A DNA stretch of 64,000 nt, from contig NC_063054.1 of NCBI RefSeq assembly GCF_018812025.1, forward strand, positions 6,504,082-6,568,081, read 5' to 3'. Shown one piece after another: positions 34,202 to 60,683 of this stretch (positions are counted from its first letter, which is position 1; each line of letters begins with the position of its first letter). The notes under the pieces are model-generated. The model ran no database searches, was not told the origin of the DNA, and saw only the letters and a list, made by a program, of their open reading frames with translations. The stretch is from Megalobrama amblycephala. Its lineage: Eukaryota; Chordata; Actinopteri; Cypriniformes; Xenocyprididae. The translations under genes and the position numbers were made by a program.

Positions 34202-34709
34202 CTACACTATTGTTCAAATGTTTGGGGTTGGTATATATATATATATATGTTTTTGAAAAAAGTCTAGAAAATACATTAAAAGTAGCTAACATTGTGAAAT
34301 ATTGCAATTTAAAATAAATTTTCTATTTTAAAATATTTTAAAATGTGTCTTTTTTTCCTGTGAAGGTACAGCTGTATTTTCAGCATCATTACTCCAGTCT
34401 TCAGTGTCACATGATCTTTCAGAAATCATTCTAATATGCTGATTTGCTGCTCAAGAAACATTATCATCAATGTTGAAAACAGTTGTGCTTGCATATCCAT
34501 GTGGAAACCATGATATATTTTTCAGGACTATTTGATGAATAAAAAGTTGAAAAGAACAATATTGAAATAAAAATGTTTTGTAAAATTATAAATGTCTTTA
34601 CTCTCACTTATGATCAATTTAATGCATCCTTGCTGAATAAAAGCATCAATCAGTTTTAATAAATTTCAATACATAAATAGGCCCCAATTTTTTGAATGGT
34701 AGTGTGTAG
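34202..34709. mobile_element. CTACACTA-ended non-autonomous DNA transposon
   Basis: Left 'ctacactattgttcaaatg' and right 'tttgaatggtagtgtgtag' are inverted. Interior phrases 'cagcatcattactccagtc' and 'ttaatgcatccttgctgaat' belong to a very common cyprinid element. Confidence 0.85.
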
Positions 34710-35560
34710 ATGTTGCAGAACACTGGACGTTTTTATGAAATAATCTACACTATAACAAAACAGTTCAAAATAAACATAGAAATGGCTGAAATAAAAGCAC
34801 AACAGACACTAACTACAGTGTGCAAGGCTGTCAGATCCAAGAAGGAAAAGTGGAGATAAAGTTGTCAGGTGAAAAAACCTGGACCGACATGTGTCACTTT
34901 AATTCCACCGCATCTGGCCGATGGTTGAGGTCCACTGTCCAGCATGACTGTCCAAATTGAGTTCCTTCTGATCTTAATAAAAGTGAAAATCCTTCTGCTC
35001 CACAGCTGGGGACCCTCTGCAGCGTACAATCCTGAATCTGACATTTTTTTCTGGGGGACACTTCACTTTATGGCTTGTTCGCCCTGGTGCAATGAATTTA
35101 ATGGGGTTTCTGATCGGCAGACATCATAAATGACATCATTTTAATGATGCTCTGATGTTATTTAACCATTTGTCGCCAGCTCACATCCTTCAGTTAGCTA
35201 AAGCTTAGTCTGTTTTCCTTCTTGAACATAAGAAGACCTGGTTTTGCTCATCATATAGGGAGCCGTTTAACGTTGATCAGCCTCCCAGGACTTGAAAGAG
35301 AGAATGCACAGAACTTCAGGCATGTGGAACAATCAGTGTTAGAAGCAAGATAGCTCTCCCGCTGGCCCCGTTCTCAACTTTGACCCCTGACCTCTTGGCA
35401 CACGCACCGCTGTAAATAAAGCTGAAGAGAGGCCTCCCCACCTAATTTCCTTTGGCCTCAAATTTAAACACCAATCCCGCTGACTGTTCTGTAACCAGGG
35501 GATAAACATCTCCTCACATGGACCAGGTTCTCAACACGACCACTCTAGAAATCCAGAGAG
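34710..35560. promoter_or_regulatory. low-repeat block downstream of meis2, candidate regulatory DNA
   Basis: Balanced composition, no repeat and no exon-like frame. It contains 'ggctgtcagatcc', a CTGTCA half-site of MEIS type. Candidate only. Confidence 0.25.
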
Positions 35561-36527
35561 AGGAGATATACACAATAGAAATTGTGTTTGACAAGTTGGA
35601 TTCAGCGGGTCTGGACGGGTCCTTGACTGTATAGTCAAACTGAGATCTAAGATATATTGTCGAAATGAGGAGGGCTGTACAGAATTGCCACTACAATGAC
35701 AGGCTGATTCATAAAATCATAATTGCAATAATTCAGTAATAGACTGTGATTACACGGTTTAAGAAGTTATTGCACCTAGTTGCACCAGTTGTGATTACTT
35801 TATGGCATGATGACACGCTATTAGAGGCTATCGCTTTTGTTTCAGTCACTTCAGTTCAGTTTTTACAGCAAGACATGGATCCAAATCAGTGGGAGAGAAA
35901 AAAAGTCACCACAAATCTGTGTTCCAAAATAAAGGAGAGGAAAATATTAAGGTCTAATAACATAAATTAAGAATTCTTAAAAGCAGAACGTTTTTTATAT
36001 CTTAATTTATTTTATTATGTATTAATTATGCCTATAATTGTGCTTATTAATTCATTTATATTAAGTCCGTTTCGTGTTTTTATGCCGCTTCACAACAGAC
36101 TTTTTCCAAACATACATTTTATAATGGAACGGCGTCTTCTTTTTACGTCGCTGATCAGTGAATAAATATTATTAGCTGGGTGTGAATCGTGTTTGCTCCA
36201 TTTTATGTTGTATCTTTTTACGTGATGTTGCTCAGTGTGGGAAGGATGACCCATATTTCATTAAGCTGTGCTCTTGTTTCCGGCAGCTTTCACAACGAAT
36301 TTATCTCTGACCAAGATATACACACTCAGCATTTGAGTTATCTGTATCAACACTAGCTGTGCTTGAGATAATAATACAGCTTTAAACTTGTTTTTATGTT
36401 GTAGATGTGTGGTTTTATGTTACAGAAACGCATAACTTAAAGAATGTTTTGCCCGACTATGTTGGAGTGCCATTTTCCCATTTTCCTTAGCCTAAAATTA
36501 GCTAAAAAGCTAATCCCTAGCTATATG

Positions 36528-36601
<74 letters not shown>

Positions 36602-37715
36602 TTGGGTTTAATAGAAAGTTAAGATGCTTTATGAGGTAAAACTCGTTTTATAATAGGCCTGCCCAGTCGCCAAATATTAAGTCACGTATCGTCCTTGTTT
36701 CAACACAGAAATATATATTTTATGTCGTCTTAAACGAATTGTGCAGTAAAACTAGGCTTTTGTTTTCAAACATAGGTAGGATATAGCTTATGTGGATATG
36801 TTCGGAAGTCGAAATAAAATAAAAAAGTTTAAAAAAATAAATAAATAAATGAAAGGAACGAGAAACAAAACGGATAGCAAGGTCTTATTAAAATAATTCC
36901 ATTATCGAAAGGAATGAGATGAAACGCAAGGGCATTGGGCGTCGCGTTATTGCAGGTATTGTTGTGCCTGTGGCTTCTCCTCCAGCAGCGTAATTCTCCT
37001 CATCAATACTGCAGTGAGATCGTTACGCCGCTGACATTGATAAATGACCACCAAACTACAGCATTTTCTCACAGTACTGCAGGCTAGAGAAACACAAACT
37101 GGAGGTCGAAATAAGCAAAGAAACGTCTGTAGGAGCAGTCTTAGCTAAGATATCAAACAGCATGAGGAAAACCATTTGAAAATGTCACGGCGAAATTGCG
37201 TTTAAAAGATGCTGGAGATGAAGAAGTGCGCGGGGTTTGTGTTTCTGAAAAATTACACGCCGCCCAGTCGCCTGATTTGAAAATATTGAATTAATGTGAT
37301 TTATTTCCTCACAGATTGCCTCAAACATTTTACAAAAGACCTCTGCACACATTTTACACCTTTTTAGGAAGTATAGCTAGCTATACGGTTATCAAATTGC
37401 AATTTTACACGTTCTGATGCAACTTTCAGTACATTATTTATATAGTAAAAAATTCAGTTCGTATTTAGTCATCTCTGTTAGGCCTATGTTTGATGCATCC
37501 GTCTGATATTTGCACGTTTAAAATGATTTTTGAAATGATCTGTTTCGTTTGCGTCTCATTTTTCTTTTCTTTCTTTTTTAATGATTACTTAATTAAATTG
37601 CAGCACAGTTGCATTTCATTTACAAAATAAAAAAATCTGTAAGTATTTACAGCCGAATTTAATTTTAACTTCACGTCGAAATGAAATAACACGACAACAT
37701 TCAAAGCAAGAGATT
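35561..37715. other. intergenic DNA past the meis2 3' end
   Basis: AT-rich, with an (AT)n run at 36529-36599 and a low-repeat stretch near 36930-37200. No gene seen. Confidence 0.4.
36529..36599. repeat. (AT)n microsatellite
   Basis: About 70 bp of pure AT. Confidence 0.95.
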
Positions 37716-37719
37716 TAAC

Positions 37720-38772
37720 ATTTTGAAAATGAAGCATTTATTACAAGAATTCGACTTTTGACTGTGTAGAAATACTGTACTGCTTTAAAAGACTCCTAAA
37801 AGGAAAAATGGACAGAGCGGGAGGATCGATCAAACTTATCAGTACATCAACAAACATATAATCGACTTTTTCCATAGAGAAAAGCAAGAGCGAGAACGGA
37901 CCCAAAATGTACAACAATGTCCCATCTCCATTTTTAAAGGATCTCGACTGAATGCCTATTTGACATTGATGTGTTTTACAAATAACATTTACATAATTAT
38001 GTACAATGGAACATCTCTAGTGGTTTAAAAACTCCTCCAGGCATACTTAGCCTTACAAGAGCACTGTTGCTCACCAATTCAACAAATAAACGCACAACTC
38101 ATTTCCTCAGTGATGCTTTTCAAAACACTTCATGTGGGGAAGACTTTGTGGTTTCAGATACTGGAATTTGTGTCAGATGTGTGCCACAATGATCCCTTCG
38201 AGTGGTTTCTTTTCCCTCAAACTTTGAGGAATCATAAATGCAAAGTTCTAAAACTATAGTCAATGACACAAACCCAAACATTGAACATTTCCCAAAATAA
38301 TAATAAAAAAAACTCATCATACACTCACATTTCAGTTCTTGAGGGCTTTTAGCATCTTTTACTATATTCCACATTTAATATGAGCATGTGCACTTGTGCG
38401 CGAGGAGGTATGGAATATTCGCATTTGGGGCGGCCACGGTTGAGCAGAAGTGCACAAATGGTGTGGTCCCCGTGCTTCTTGACGGCATAACAAGAATAAA
38501 TAAATAATTTAAAAAGAAAAGATCTCCAATTGTCTTTTCAGAAGTCTCTTTTGGCACAAATGCTTCAAGTCTGTTTTTGTTTAAGGTGGTGCTCCTTTGG
38601 AAGGTCCTTTGGCTGGAGATCTGATGGCCAGATGATGAGGGGGTCCGTGGGAGATTTGAGAGGTGAGGAGGTGACTGGAAGAGGGGCGTGATCAGGTGAG
38701 GATGAATATGATGACGTGACTCCTCATGCCTCCGGCCGGCACTGGGACTATTCCTGAGGCCACCATCAAAAC
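37720..38772 (-). other. meis2: candidate last exon of meis2 (3'UTR or alternative C-terminus)
   Basis: A long pyrimidine tract and TTCTAG acceptor end at 38773, and a donor (AAAC|GTAAGG) lies 28 bp past the meis2 stop at 40630/40629. Spliced after exon 12 this exon is 3'UTR. If exon 12 is skipped, exon 11 joins it in the same phase and the frame stays open to 38375. The encoded tail does not match the long MEIS2 C-terminus I recall, so 3'UTR is the likelier role. It is non-repetitive throughout. Confidence 0.5.
37737..37742 (-). terminator. meis2: candidate meis2 polyadenylation signal
   Basis: AATAAA on the minus strand at the end of a low-repeat stretch. It is followed by a TG-rich segment ('TGTTGTCGTGTTATTT') fitting a downstream element. 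It would give a last exon of about 1.05 kb. Confidence 0.45.
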
Positions 38773-38847
38773 CTAGAACATAGAGGGGAAAAAAAAACAA
38801 TACTGAGAGATTTATTCACCCACATCCACACTGTGGGAAAAGATACA

Positions 38848-39120
38848 TTAAAGGAATATTCTGGGCAGATGTTGATTACCAGAAAAAATGTTTAGTCTTA
38901 AAAAAATAGGCTAAAATCTAGATTTCATCGAGGCACTTATAATGGAAGTTAATGGGGCCAAAGCTTAAACTTTAAAATATGTTTTCATTATACATTTCAG
39001 TAGCCACAACATGTAAACAATATGCAAGTTAACATGATTTTAGTGTGGGAAAAAAAAAAAAAAAGTTATATCCAATTTTACAACGTAAATCTTGCAGTTA
39101 AATCTTATATAACTTAAGGT
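38848..39120. mobile_element. TTAAAGGAATATTC element, right end not found
   Basis: Starts TTAAAGGAATATTCTGGG and contains 'acttataatggaagttaatg', a phrase familiar from cyprinid DNA elements. The inverted right end is missing. Confidence 0.5.
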
Positions 39121-39127
39121 CCACGTT

Positions 39128-39368
39128 ATATTAGGTGAAAAAGATTTTCATGATTTTGTTATCAAAACATTTTTTTTTTTTTTGTCAAATCAACTTCAGT
39201 AATTAATGTGGTTCAGATAACATAATATTTAGAGTTTCTGTTGATTAAACCAATCACCTTCATTATATTAACTCAATTTTTTTTATTTCAATAAACTCAA
39301 AATGTTAAGGCAACCAGGTAACTTACTTTTTTTTTAAGTTAAACCAACAATTTTTTTTTTTTTTTTTA
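39128..39368. mobile_element. CACTG-type MITE, copy 2
   Basis: Shares 'gataacataatatttagagt', 'tgttgattaaaccaat' and 'aaggcaaccaggtaactta' with 20711-20947 in the same orientation. The ends are less clear. Confidence 0.65.
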
Positions 39369-40129
39369 AACCTGCTATTGCTATTGAGGTGGGATACGGG
39401 TAAGGTTAGGGACAGGTTTGGTGGTACGGGTATGGGTCAACAGTGCAATTATAAATGTAATTACAGAAATTAATTACAGCTGTAATTACATGCAGGTATT
39501 TTTCAAATATAAGTACAATATAAAAACATGTATGTAGACAATAAGTGCATTGTATCAAATGATTAATTTAAATGTAAGTACATAGTAGTTAAGGCCACCT
39601 AAAGTTAGACCTAACTTAAAAAATGAATTTAAAATTGGTTAATTTATTTTGATGAGTTAAAGTAATGAAAAAACATATGATGCTATGACTTATTGATCAT
39701 ATATATTTTTAATAGTGCATTTAATCAGCTTTAGAGATCAAATAATATACAAGTTATAATAGAAAAATGAATATAAGTGCTTTCATAAAATTGTAAACTT
39801 CAGATTTCAGGCCAAATTCACTTTAATTGAAATTCTTGTTTTTTTGTTTTTGTGGTAATAAACATTACACCACAAACGCTCTCAGTTAAACTTAACTTGT
39901 ACCTAACTCTGAATATTCTTTTAAATAAACATACACCTGCCTCTAAGATCATAAATGTGTCTCAATCCGCTTTATGCAGGAAAACAGATCTTCATAATGA
40001 TCCCAACGATCCACCAGCATATGGTGTTTAACCAGAGCGAATTAAGGATGGGGAAACATTCCTCTAAATGACGCAATTACAGTAACGACTCGATGATAAT
40101 TCAATAAAAAAAAAGGTAGGATTAAATAG

Positions 40130-40620
40130 TCTGGAAATTATTTAGTCTGCGTGTTTCTGGCTCCTGCAAGCCGGAGCTCATGATATCTCTATGTGTCTGT
40201 GGCTTTGGTGGGGGGTGTTAACCTCCGCTCACCTCCCCTCTCTTCTCCCTTCATTAGCAGAGGCTGAGGTTGTTATTTGAGAGGAAAGGGCTGTGTTGGC
40301 ACGATTGGAGAACTGGATGCGGTGCCTATTTACATATAAAGAGCTCTATTAATCAAGGTAAGTGTCATTATGGAGGGGCTCATTGGGCAGCACAGTGTGG
40401 GTATTAAATAAAATTCTCCATGCCAGGCCGCCCGCGGCGAGCGATACGTCTTGATTTGTGGACTGTCAGAGACAGGCAGCGAAGATGGAGCCGGGGAAGG
40501 AAGGTGCGCGAGTGCGTGCGTGCGAGGGGGGGGGTCGTCGGAGAGAGAATTGCCACCATAATCAGATTTCGCACGCCGAGTGAAAGGAGAAAGAGCGGGG
40601 ATGTTCTAAGTACCAAAGCG
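40130..40620. promoter_or_regulatory. low-repeat block in the meis2 3' intron, candidate regulatory DNA
   Basis: GC-richer stretch bounded by AT-rich transposon debris, with 'gctctattaatcaagg'. It has open frames on both strands but none with splice logic. Candidate only. Confidence 0.25.
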
Positions 40621-40657
40621 TTTCCTTACGTTTATGGTTTGGGAAGCTGGGAGGCGT

Positions 40658-54589
<13,932 letters not shown>

Positions 54590-55130
54590 CAGCATATGAC
54601 GCTTCTGTTGATGTTAAGTGCAAATTGTGATCTTATCCAACGAGGAAGCAATTTGAGTGATTTAATTCCTTTTGAGCATCCGGTTTAAGAGGACTGAGCT
54701 GTCGGTAATCCGTTGAGATGATAGAGCATGTCCTGTGAAGAGTTTTTGATCGCTCCTTTTTCATCCACTTTTTGTTTTGCTATCGTATTGCTAAATACAC
54801 TAATGTATACTTAACGAATAAAAAAAACCCCGACACATTTACCTTATATAGACTATGAATATTCGCTTCCACTTCAACCTTCTGACAGTCTAATGCAATT
54901 TACCCTTCAAAGACTTCCTGAAGTCAGAAGAATCTTTCCAAATTGTGGGATGTTCGTGTCTGGCATGGCAAACACTGCGAGGAAAAACTATCCGGATCTC
55001 ATGGTCCCTCTTTGCGACCCACGCTTTGGGATTGTGTTGGTGACTGAAGCAGGTTCCTCTTGAAGAGACTGAACCCCTGATGACTGAGCCTGGGAAGCGT
55101 GGTGGGTGTTACCAGCTCGACACCTCTACA
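54590..55130 (-). promoter_or_regulatory. meis2: meis2 5' leader with short uORFs and promoter-proximal DNA
   Basis: Low-repeat DNA upstream of the ATG. A 19-codon uORF (54907-54966) begins in a fair start context (GCCATGC). Further ATG-stop pairs of 4 codons (near 54997) and 12 codons (near 54838) are present. A TATATAAG|GTAAAT string near 54850 could be a TATA box or a splice donor. The transcription start is not determined. Confidence 0.45.
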
Positions 55131-55260
55131 TAAAGCAAGAGAAAGAAGAGCGCAATGACCACGAGTAGCCAGCGAGTGCTCACATTGGATACGCGCGCGG
55201 ATGACGCACCACCATCCTCTGCGTTTTGTTACTAGGGGTGGAGTGTCTTTATTTTTAAAA
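55131..55260 (-). promoter_or_regulatory. meis2: candidate meis2 core promoter
   Basis: Local CpG enrichment ('acgcgcgcggatgacgc'), and a CCAAT box on the minus strand (ATCCAATG, 55183-55190). Position fits a start near 55.1 kb. Confidence 0.35.
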
Positions 55261-57060
55261 GTGCTAAAATCAGATCAGTGCACTGAGTCGTACTGGGAAT
55301 GGACCTTATTTCAACAAATTGCTGAGCAACACAACATTTGAGCCTTTGAAAATATTTACCACATGTGAATTTTGACTGCTTCGTTGCTTAACTGTCCTTC
55401 AATACTTGCTCGTTGTAGAGTTATTACATTTATATTATAAAGTTACGTTTACGTTTATTTTTCCTGTCCTAGCTTCTGTAAATACAGTAAATAGATCAAT
55501 CTGTCATGTTCTCCAATGCTAGTTAAAGAACTGTCTTTTTGCGTTAAGTTTAATGTTATAGATTCACGTTGTTTTATATTATTTTTTTGTAAAAAACGAG
55601 TGTTAATGTATATGGAACTAGAATTATATTTTAAACGTGGAGCTATAAAACCCCGTGCAGTTTATTTCAAGCGCTTTTGCGCGTAAATGACACTGAGGGA
55701 ATTCTGCTTGACTGTCTCTCTGCAATTCCATCATCATATTTAAACGCCTATACAGGAAACGAGATCGGCTGGGAAGAAAACACAAACTAATTTGATGTAG
55801 AGAAGAATTTAATTTACTTTGCAGTCGACAATTTAAATGTACTTACAATTGGATTTTGTCATGCTTTTTTTTTTTTCTTCTAAAAAATAGCCTACCTACA
55901 TATAAGTTCTTATTTATAGTTTAAAATAACTAAGAAAATGGTTAAATATTTTTAAAACGATATGTGTTTTATATAACTATAAAATTAAGCAACACTGTGA
56001 TAAACAAAAAATGTTAGGCTACTTTTGGCCAAATTCTAACAGCATTCTTATTCATAGCATTTGTGAAATTTAACCGTCTATTTTATTATTTTTATTTCAT
56101 TTGTTATATTGCTCTTAATTATTCCCCGTTTTATTCAATAATTTTAAGAATGAAATCTGGCATAAAGACATTAATTTAAAATTCTTGAGAAAGCGCATTA
56201 CTGCGAGGATCCTCAGTGAATTCTATTGAAAAAAAAAAATAGTTTATATATTTAGATGCGGCATTTCTACAAACACACGCCGAGAGTAACAAACTAATTT
56301 TCCTATAAATTTCTGCAGTGCGACATCACAAAAAAAAAAAAAAAATTATATTCATTTAGATTAACGGAATTATGTTAAGCGTCATATTTAAGTGATTTAA
56401 GAAATATATTGACAATTTAACAAATAACTATTATACATCAATAATAATAACAATTACCTATTTGAATTATAATCATTATATTTTATCTTCACTTTAAAAA
56501 AATCCTAAATTTGGTACGTAAATGTTCACGATTTTTAAACTACCTTTAAATGTCAATGTTCTTCGCCCATGTTGATATGACGATAATCCACTCTAATTTC
56601 AAAAGTATTGACCTTTGCTTGACCCGTCAGGATGTTTGCCTGAGCCGCAAGATACTTTCCTCCTAGTTCTTCAGATCCAGCGAAAGTCCTGCAAACCTGC
56701 CGCTGGGCTCCAGTTTCACATGTGCTGTGCTTTCCAGCGCAACAATCAATTTCAAAGTCACTTTACCTTCTATCACCACCTAGTGGTGCATCTGTCTTTG
56801 AAAACTCAAAGACTACAAGAGGAGAACGAGCTCATATTTGAATTCTCTCACCGGAGCCTCATTGTCGATGGAAAACCAAACATTACCAAAAAAGCAATAT
56901 TAGCGGTGAATATCACAAACGCAAACACGCCCAAGCGCGTGATGCATCAACAAGAAAATTTAAAATACGATCACAAAATAATAAATAAATATCACACACA
57001 TAAAAAGCAAAATAAACATTGCGCGTTCTTAAAAAGAACTTGAAGATTTCCAAATAATTG
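55261..57060. other. AT-rich upstream DNA, no gene seen
   Basis: Poly(A) runs at 56229 and 56330. A 142-codon frame at 56615-57043 starts at a non-ATG codon and has no known domain. Confidence 0.4.
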
Positions 57061-58440
57061 CAAATATGTAGCCTACTTAAATGTTCCAAGGCAAAGGATG
57101 AGAGAGCGCTGCATGATGAGGTCGTTTATTTACTTTTCAGGAGAGATGGGAAACTTCCTTCCTTTCATCAGTCTGTACATAATCTCGCGCGCCCTTCTTT
57201 GAAAAGCAGCGCGCGTGAATTATTAAAGGCATACATTTGAATTATAAATACGCTAATGATACCGACACGGGCTCAGCGCGCCATGCCCGAGGCTAAATTC
57301 TTCCGATGCACATTATTTCTTGGCACTCAGACTTCATTTCCTCTCTCCTTTCTCTTTCACTTCTTCTCCTCCTTTGTATTTTGCTCCCCGCTTACAGTAT
57401 GCATGGAAGATGCTGACTGATTCATGCTGTCACCCTGCCTGCTTTAAAGTGTAATGAGTTACCGTAGTCTGCATCCTCAAAAACCAGGTTGCACAATTCT
57501 CCTGCCAAAAACCACCACCCCACTCCAGCCCCCCCAAAACAAGCACACATGCAACCAAGGCCTGGCAGAGAGTCAGACATCATCCTCTGCTGTCCTGAAC
57601 ATCATTAGCGTTGTCAGGACAGGGTGAAGAGGACTCTCTCCCCTCTCTCTTTCCTTTGTGGCTGCTGATAAATATGTACATATTCGATATATGCATGTAT
57701 ATATGCAGGGCATGCACGCTTCAAAATAGGTATCCGGAAGGGATGACAATGTAGTGACCTGTATCTCACACGCAGCATATGTGGAACGAGATTTATTGAG
57801 CAGTGTCAGTTTGTTGGCAGGATGCAGTGTGTGTACATCCAGTGTGTCTTCTGAAAGAGAGTACAGGAGCAGCCCTGTACAAACATCGCAGTGTGTGGAG
57901 TGCTGTGGGAGTACAGCGAGTGCATTCCAGCCGAATGACTTACAGCGCATGTGCTGACAGCCTGACCTCACGAAAAGAGATTCTCTCCAACCTCTCATAA
58001 AGAAGCCTTATCCTCCCTCCAAAAAAAGGGGAAAAAGGAAAAATGCCTTGATGTTTTTCTTCCTTGTTCCCTAATGCTTTAATATTTTCTTCTTTTTTTT
58101 TTCCATAAAGTTGAACCCCAACTGTTTTCATTATGACTGCAAGTGACCCAGAACACTGAAATAATCTTGAGGGAATATTAATTCAGCAAGAATGCAGAAC
58201 TTCGATGCAGCTCAGGTCACAGGCATGTATAATAAAGCATCTAGCAATGAAAACATCTGTGATTAAAGTGAACACCTTTTCACACTCCATCAACGTGTTC
58301 ATTAAAGTTCATCAATACTGTCTTTTGTGTACATATATATATATATCCTGTACTTGTCATCCATGCTGTGCAGATTGCACCAAATAGTTTCACCACCTGC
58401 ACACTTTTAGTGTCCGTGGTGTTGTGACAATAAAGTTATT
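57061..58440. other. low-repeat upstream DNA, no gene seen
   Basis: GC-richer than its neighbours to about 58000. No exon with splice sites was recognised. Possible distal regulatory DNA. Confidence 0.35.
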
Positions 58441-59369
58441 TGATTTAAAGGTAATTTTTGGATGTTGGAATAGTTTCTTCTATCCCAGCTAAATATATGG
58501 AGAGCCCATGTGTAAGTAAGTGCACTGAAAAGTGTAAACACAGTTGGTATGTTGTGCTATAAAAATATTAACTTTTGTGTGAAAATCCCAACCAGCAACA
58601 CAGACTCAACCAATGGCGTTAGCAGTGTTGGGGATAATGTATTACAAAGTAACATGGATTATGTTATCAGATTACTTTATAAAAGCTGGCACAAAGTATA
58701 TTTTTCTTGTTGAAGAAAGTCAATTAATTTAAATTCTATCTTTGATCTAAAAAAAAAAATAGATTGAATCAAAACAAAAATTCTCATTTAAGAAATAATA
58801 TGTATTAGAAATATGTATTTTTTAAAAATACAAGTTAAAAGAAATTATTTGATTTAAACAAATAAAATGGATTGTTGCGTGTTAGCTAGGGTTGAGCCGA
58901 TAGACGATGCCATCGTCCATCACCGATGCTGACAGTCATCACGATGTTGAGCCATCATCACGTGTTCGCAGATGCGCACGATGCGAACCACATTAATGAT
59001 AAACACCTGCTGTTAACAAGCAGAATCAATGAAGGAAAGAGAAACACACAAACACACGAACTGACTTCAATCTCAGCCTTCAATGAAATCAACTTAAGAT
59101 GAAAGACATTTAATCTCTCAAGATCTGATTAAACAACTCTTCAAACTCTACAAAATATTAGCAGCTTCACTCATTAGTAACTAGACTGACTTTATTTTCA
59201 TCATACGTCTACAGAAGTTCTTAATGAAAAATATTTATATTTAACAATGTTTTGAATGAGGAAAAAATTATGGTAAACTGAAATCAAAGACAAATTATTA
59301 ATTGGATGAGGTACTGCTTGAAAACATTTTTTTCAGTGTGTGTGAAATCAGTCATTATGTTTTTAGCTA
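58441..59369. other. intergenic DNA with transposon ends
   Basis: The 'gcagtgttggggataatgta' phrase (58621) and 'gggttgagccgatagacgat' (58889) resemble ends of common fish elements. Full elements could not be delimited. Confidence 0.35.
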
Positions 59370-59550
59370 GGTTTCTAAAAGGTTCCTAAATTATTGGAAC
59401 TTTTCTATTGTGCAAAAGGTTCTTTATATTGGAAGTTAAAAAACAATTGTTCTTTTAAGAATTGTTCACTGAAAGGCTCTTGGAGAACGTAACAATGCTT
59501 CTATAGCATTGTGTGAAAACCCTCTTTTGGAACCTATTTTCATTGCATTT
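59370..59550. mobile_element. AAAGAACC-type palindromic repeat, copy 2
   Basis: Shares 'ttgtgcaaaaggttcttta', 'tgttcactgaaaggctctt' and 'ctatagcattg' with the reverse complement of 1195-1425. Confidence 0.6.
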
Positions 59551-59672
59551 TTTATTTTTTTTTTATTTTTTTGGTTGAATGAAACATTGGTAAACTTGAT
59601 GGAAAAGGTATGGATAATTTTATGCCAGGGCATTATCTGTTTTTGTACAGAGTTTTTTCTTACATTGCATAC

Positions 59673-59676
59673 AGAA

Positions 59677-59732
<56 letters not shown>

Positions 59733-59733
59733 A
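59673..59733. repeat. (GAAA)n microsatellite
   Basis: About 61 bp of AAAG tetramers. Lys-Glu-Arg and Phe-Leu-Ser frames over it are artefacts. Confidence 0.96.
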
Positions 59734-60313
59734 TGCAGTTCATGTAGTGGAAATATCAGGGAAAAAGGAACCAGATTCACATTAAATGAATCCTTCCATC
59801 TGTAGAAATAAGGAAACGGGGATACAAAGTAGTGAAAAAAGGGCTGGATTTTCATCTGCTGAGAGAGATATGAGGGAGTGGAGACCATTACCATTATTCA
59901 GCCTCATGATCTGTGATAAATCAAATTGTTAATGAAAACCATATACCCTATTAATCATCACTGTAATCAATCCAGTGCATGTGATTAGTCCTTTCCCTCC
60001 GTCTGCTCTGCACAAAGGAACAGAGTTCATCTCTCTCTCCCTCTCTCTCTACTCTCTCTCAGAATTGTAAGCATACAGGCTGAATGCATGTGTGCGTGGA
60101 TGAGAGGGAGAGATGTTAGAAAAGATAAAAAGACAGAACAGAGTAGATCATGGTACATTTTAAGTCATAACAGTCTCAGGGTCATTCTGAAGTAATTCTG
60201 TATTTTGTACAGTAAATGGTTCACACAAGGAGGTGAATTACAATAAACCACCCTATAATTCTGTGGTAATTACCCTGTCATTGAGTGAGATCACAGAAAC
60301 ACCCAGACAAGTG

Positions 60314-60353
<40 letters not shown>

Positions 60354-60600
60354 TGGGTGGTAGCATTAATGTGTGGAGATTTCATTTCTGAAGAGTGATT
60401 ATTTGACTGTTCATTTTGCTGAGATTTATAGCGTGTTGACTATCTGCAGCCTGCATCCCCTCTCTGGTCTTTAATAATAGGAAATTAAGACATTAATCAC
60501 CCTTCGGTTCTCATTCACCGGAGGACATTAAACTCTGCTGCATCAAACCACCACCATCAGACCATATACATTCATTTTGTATCTTATACATACACTCACT
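59734..60600. other. intergenic DNA, no gene seen
   Basis: Contains CT runs at 60030-60060 and a GT microsatellite at 60311-60352. Confidence 0.4.
60311..60352. repeat. (GT)n microsatellite
   Basis: About 42 bp of GT with one GC. Confidence 0.93.
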
Positions 60601-60683
60601 ATTCGGTAGGGCTGAAACAATTTGTCGACATTATCATCAACGTTGTCAATAAAAAAAAGTATTTTTGTTGTCAAACAGTCATT

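Larger units (their letters stand above)
38773..40629 (-). other. meis2: inferred meis2 3'UTR intron
   Basis: Holds a TTAA-type element start (38848), a CACTG-type MITE copy (39128-39368), a 'gtaattaca' repeat (about 39370-39600), AT-rich DNA and a low-repeat GC-richer block (40130-40620). Confidence 0.45.

Noticed and set aside
38375..38800. 141-codon frame as a separate gene
   Set aside because: It starts at a non-ATG codon within a pyrimidine tract, and the part past 38772 overlaps the candidate last meis2 exon. It is discussed as a possible alternative C-terminus instead.
54591..54595. Upstream in-frame ATG (MLMAQR) as the meis2 start
   Set aside because: Vertebrate MEIS proteins begin MAQR, and the added codons have no support. 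It cannot be excluded without protein data.
56615..57043. 142-codon frame upstream of meis2
   Set aside because: It begins at a TTG, has no known domain, and its second half is Lys/His/Asn-rich from AT-rich DNA.
59466..59894. 142-codon frame with a Phe-Leu-Ser repeat
   Set aside because: Produced by the GAAA microsatellite and the AAAGAACC repeat.
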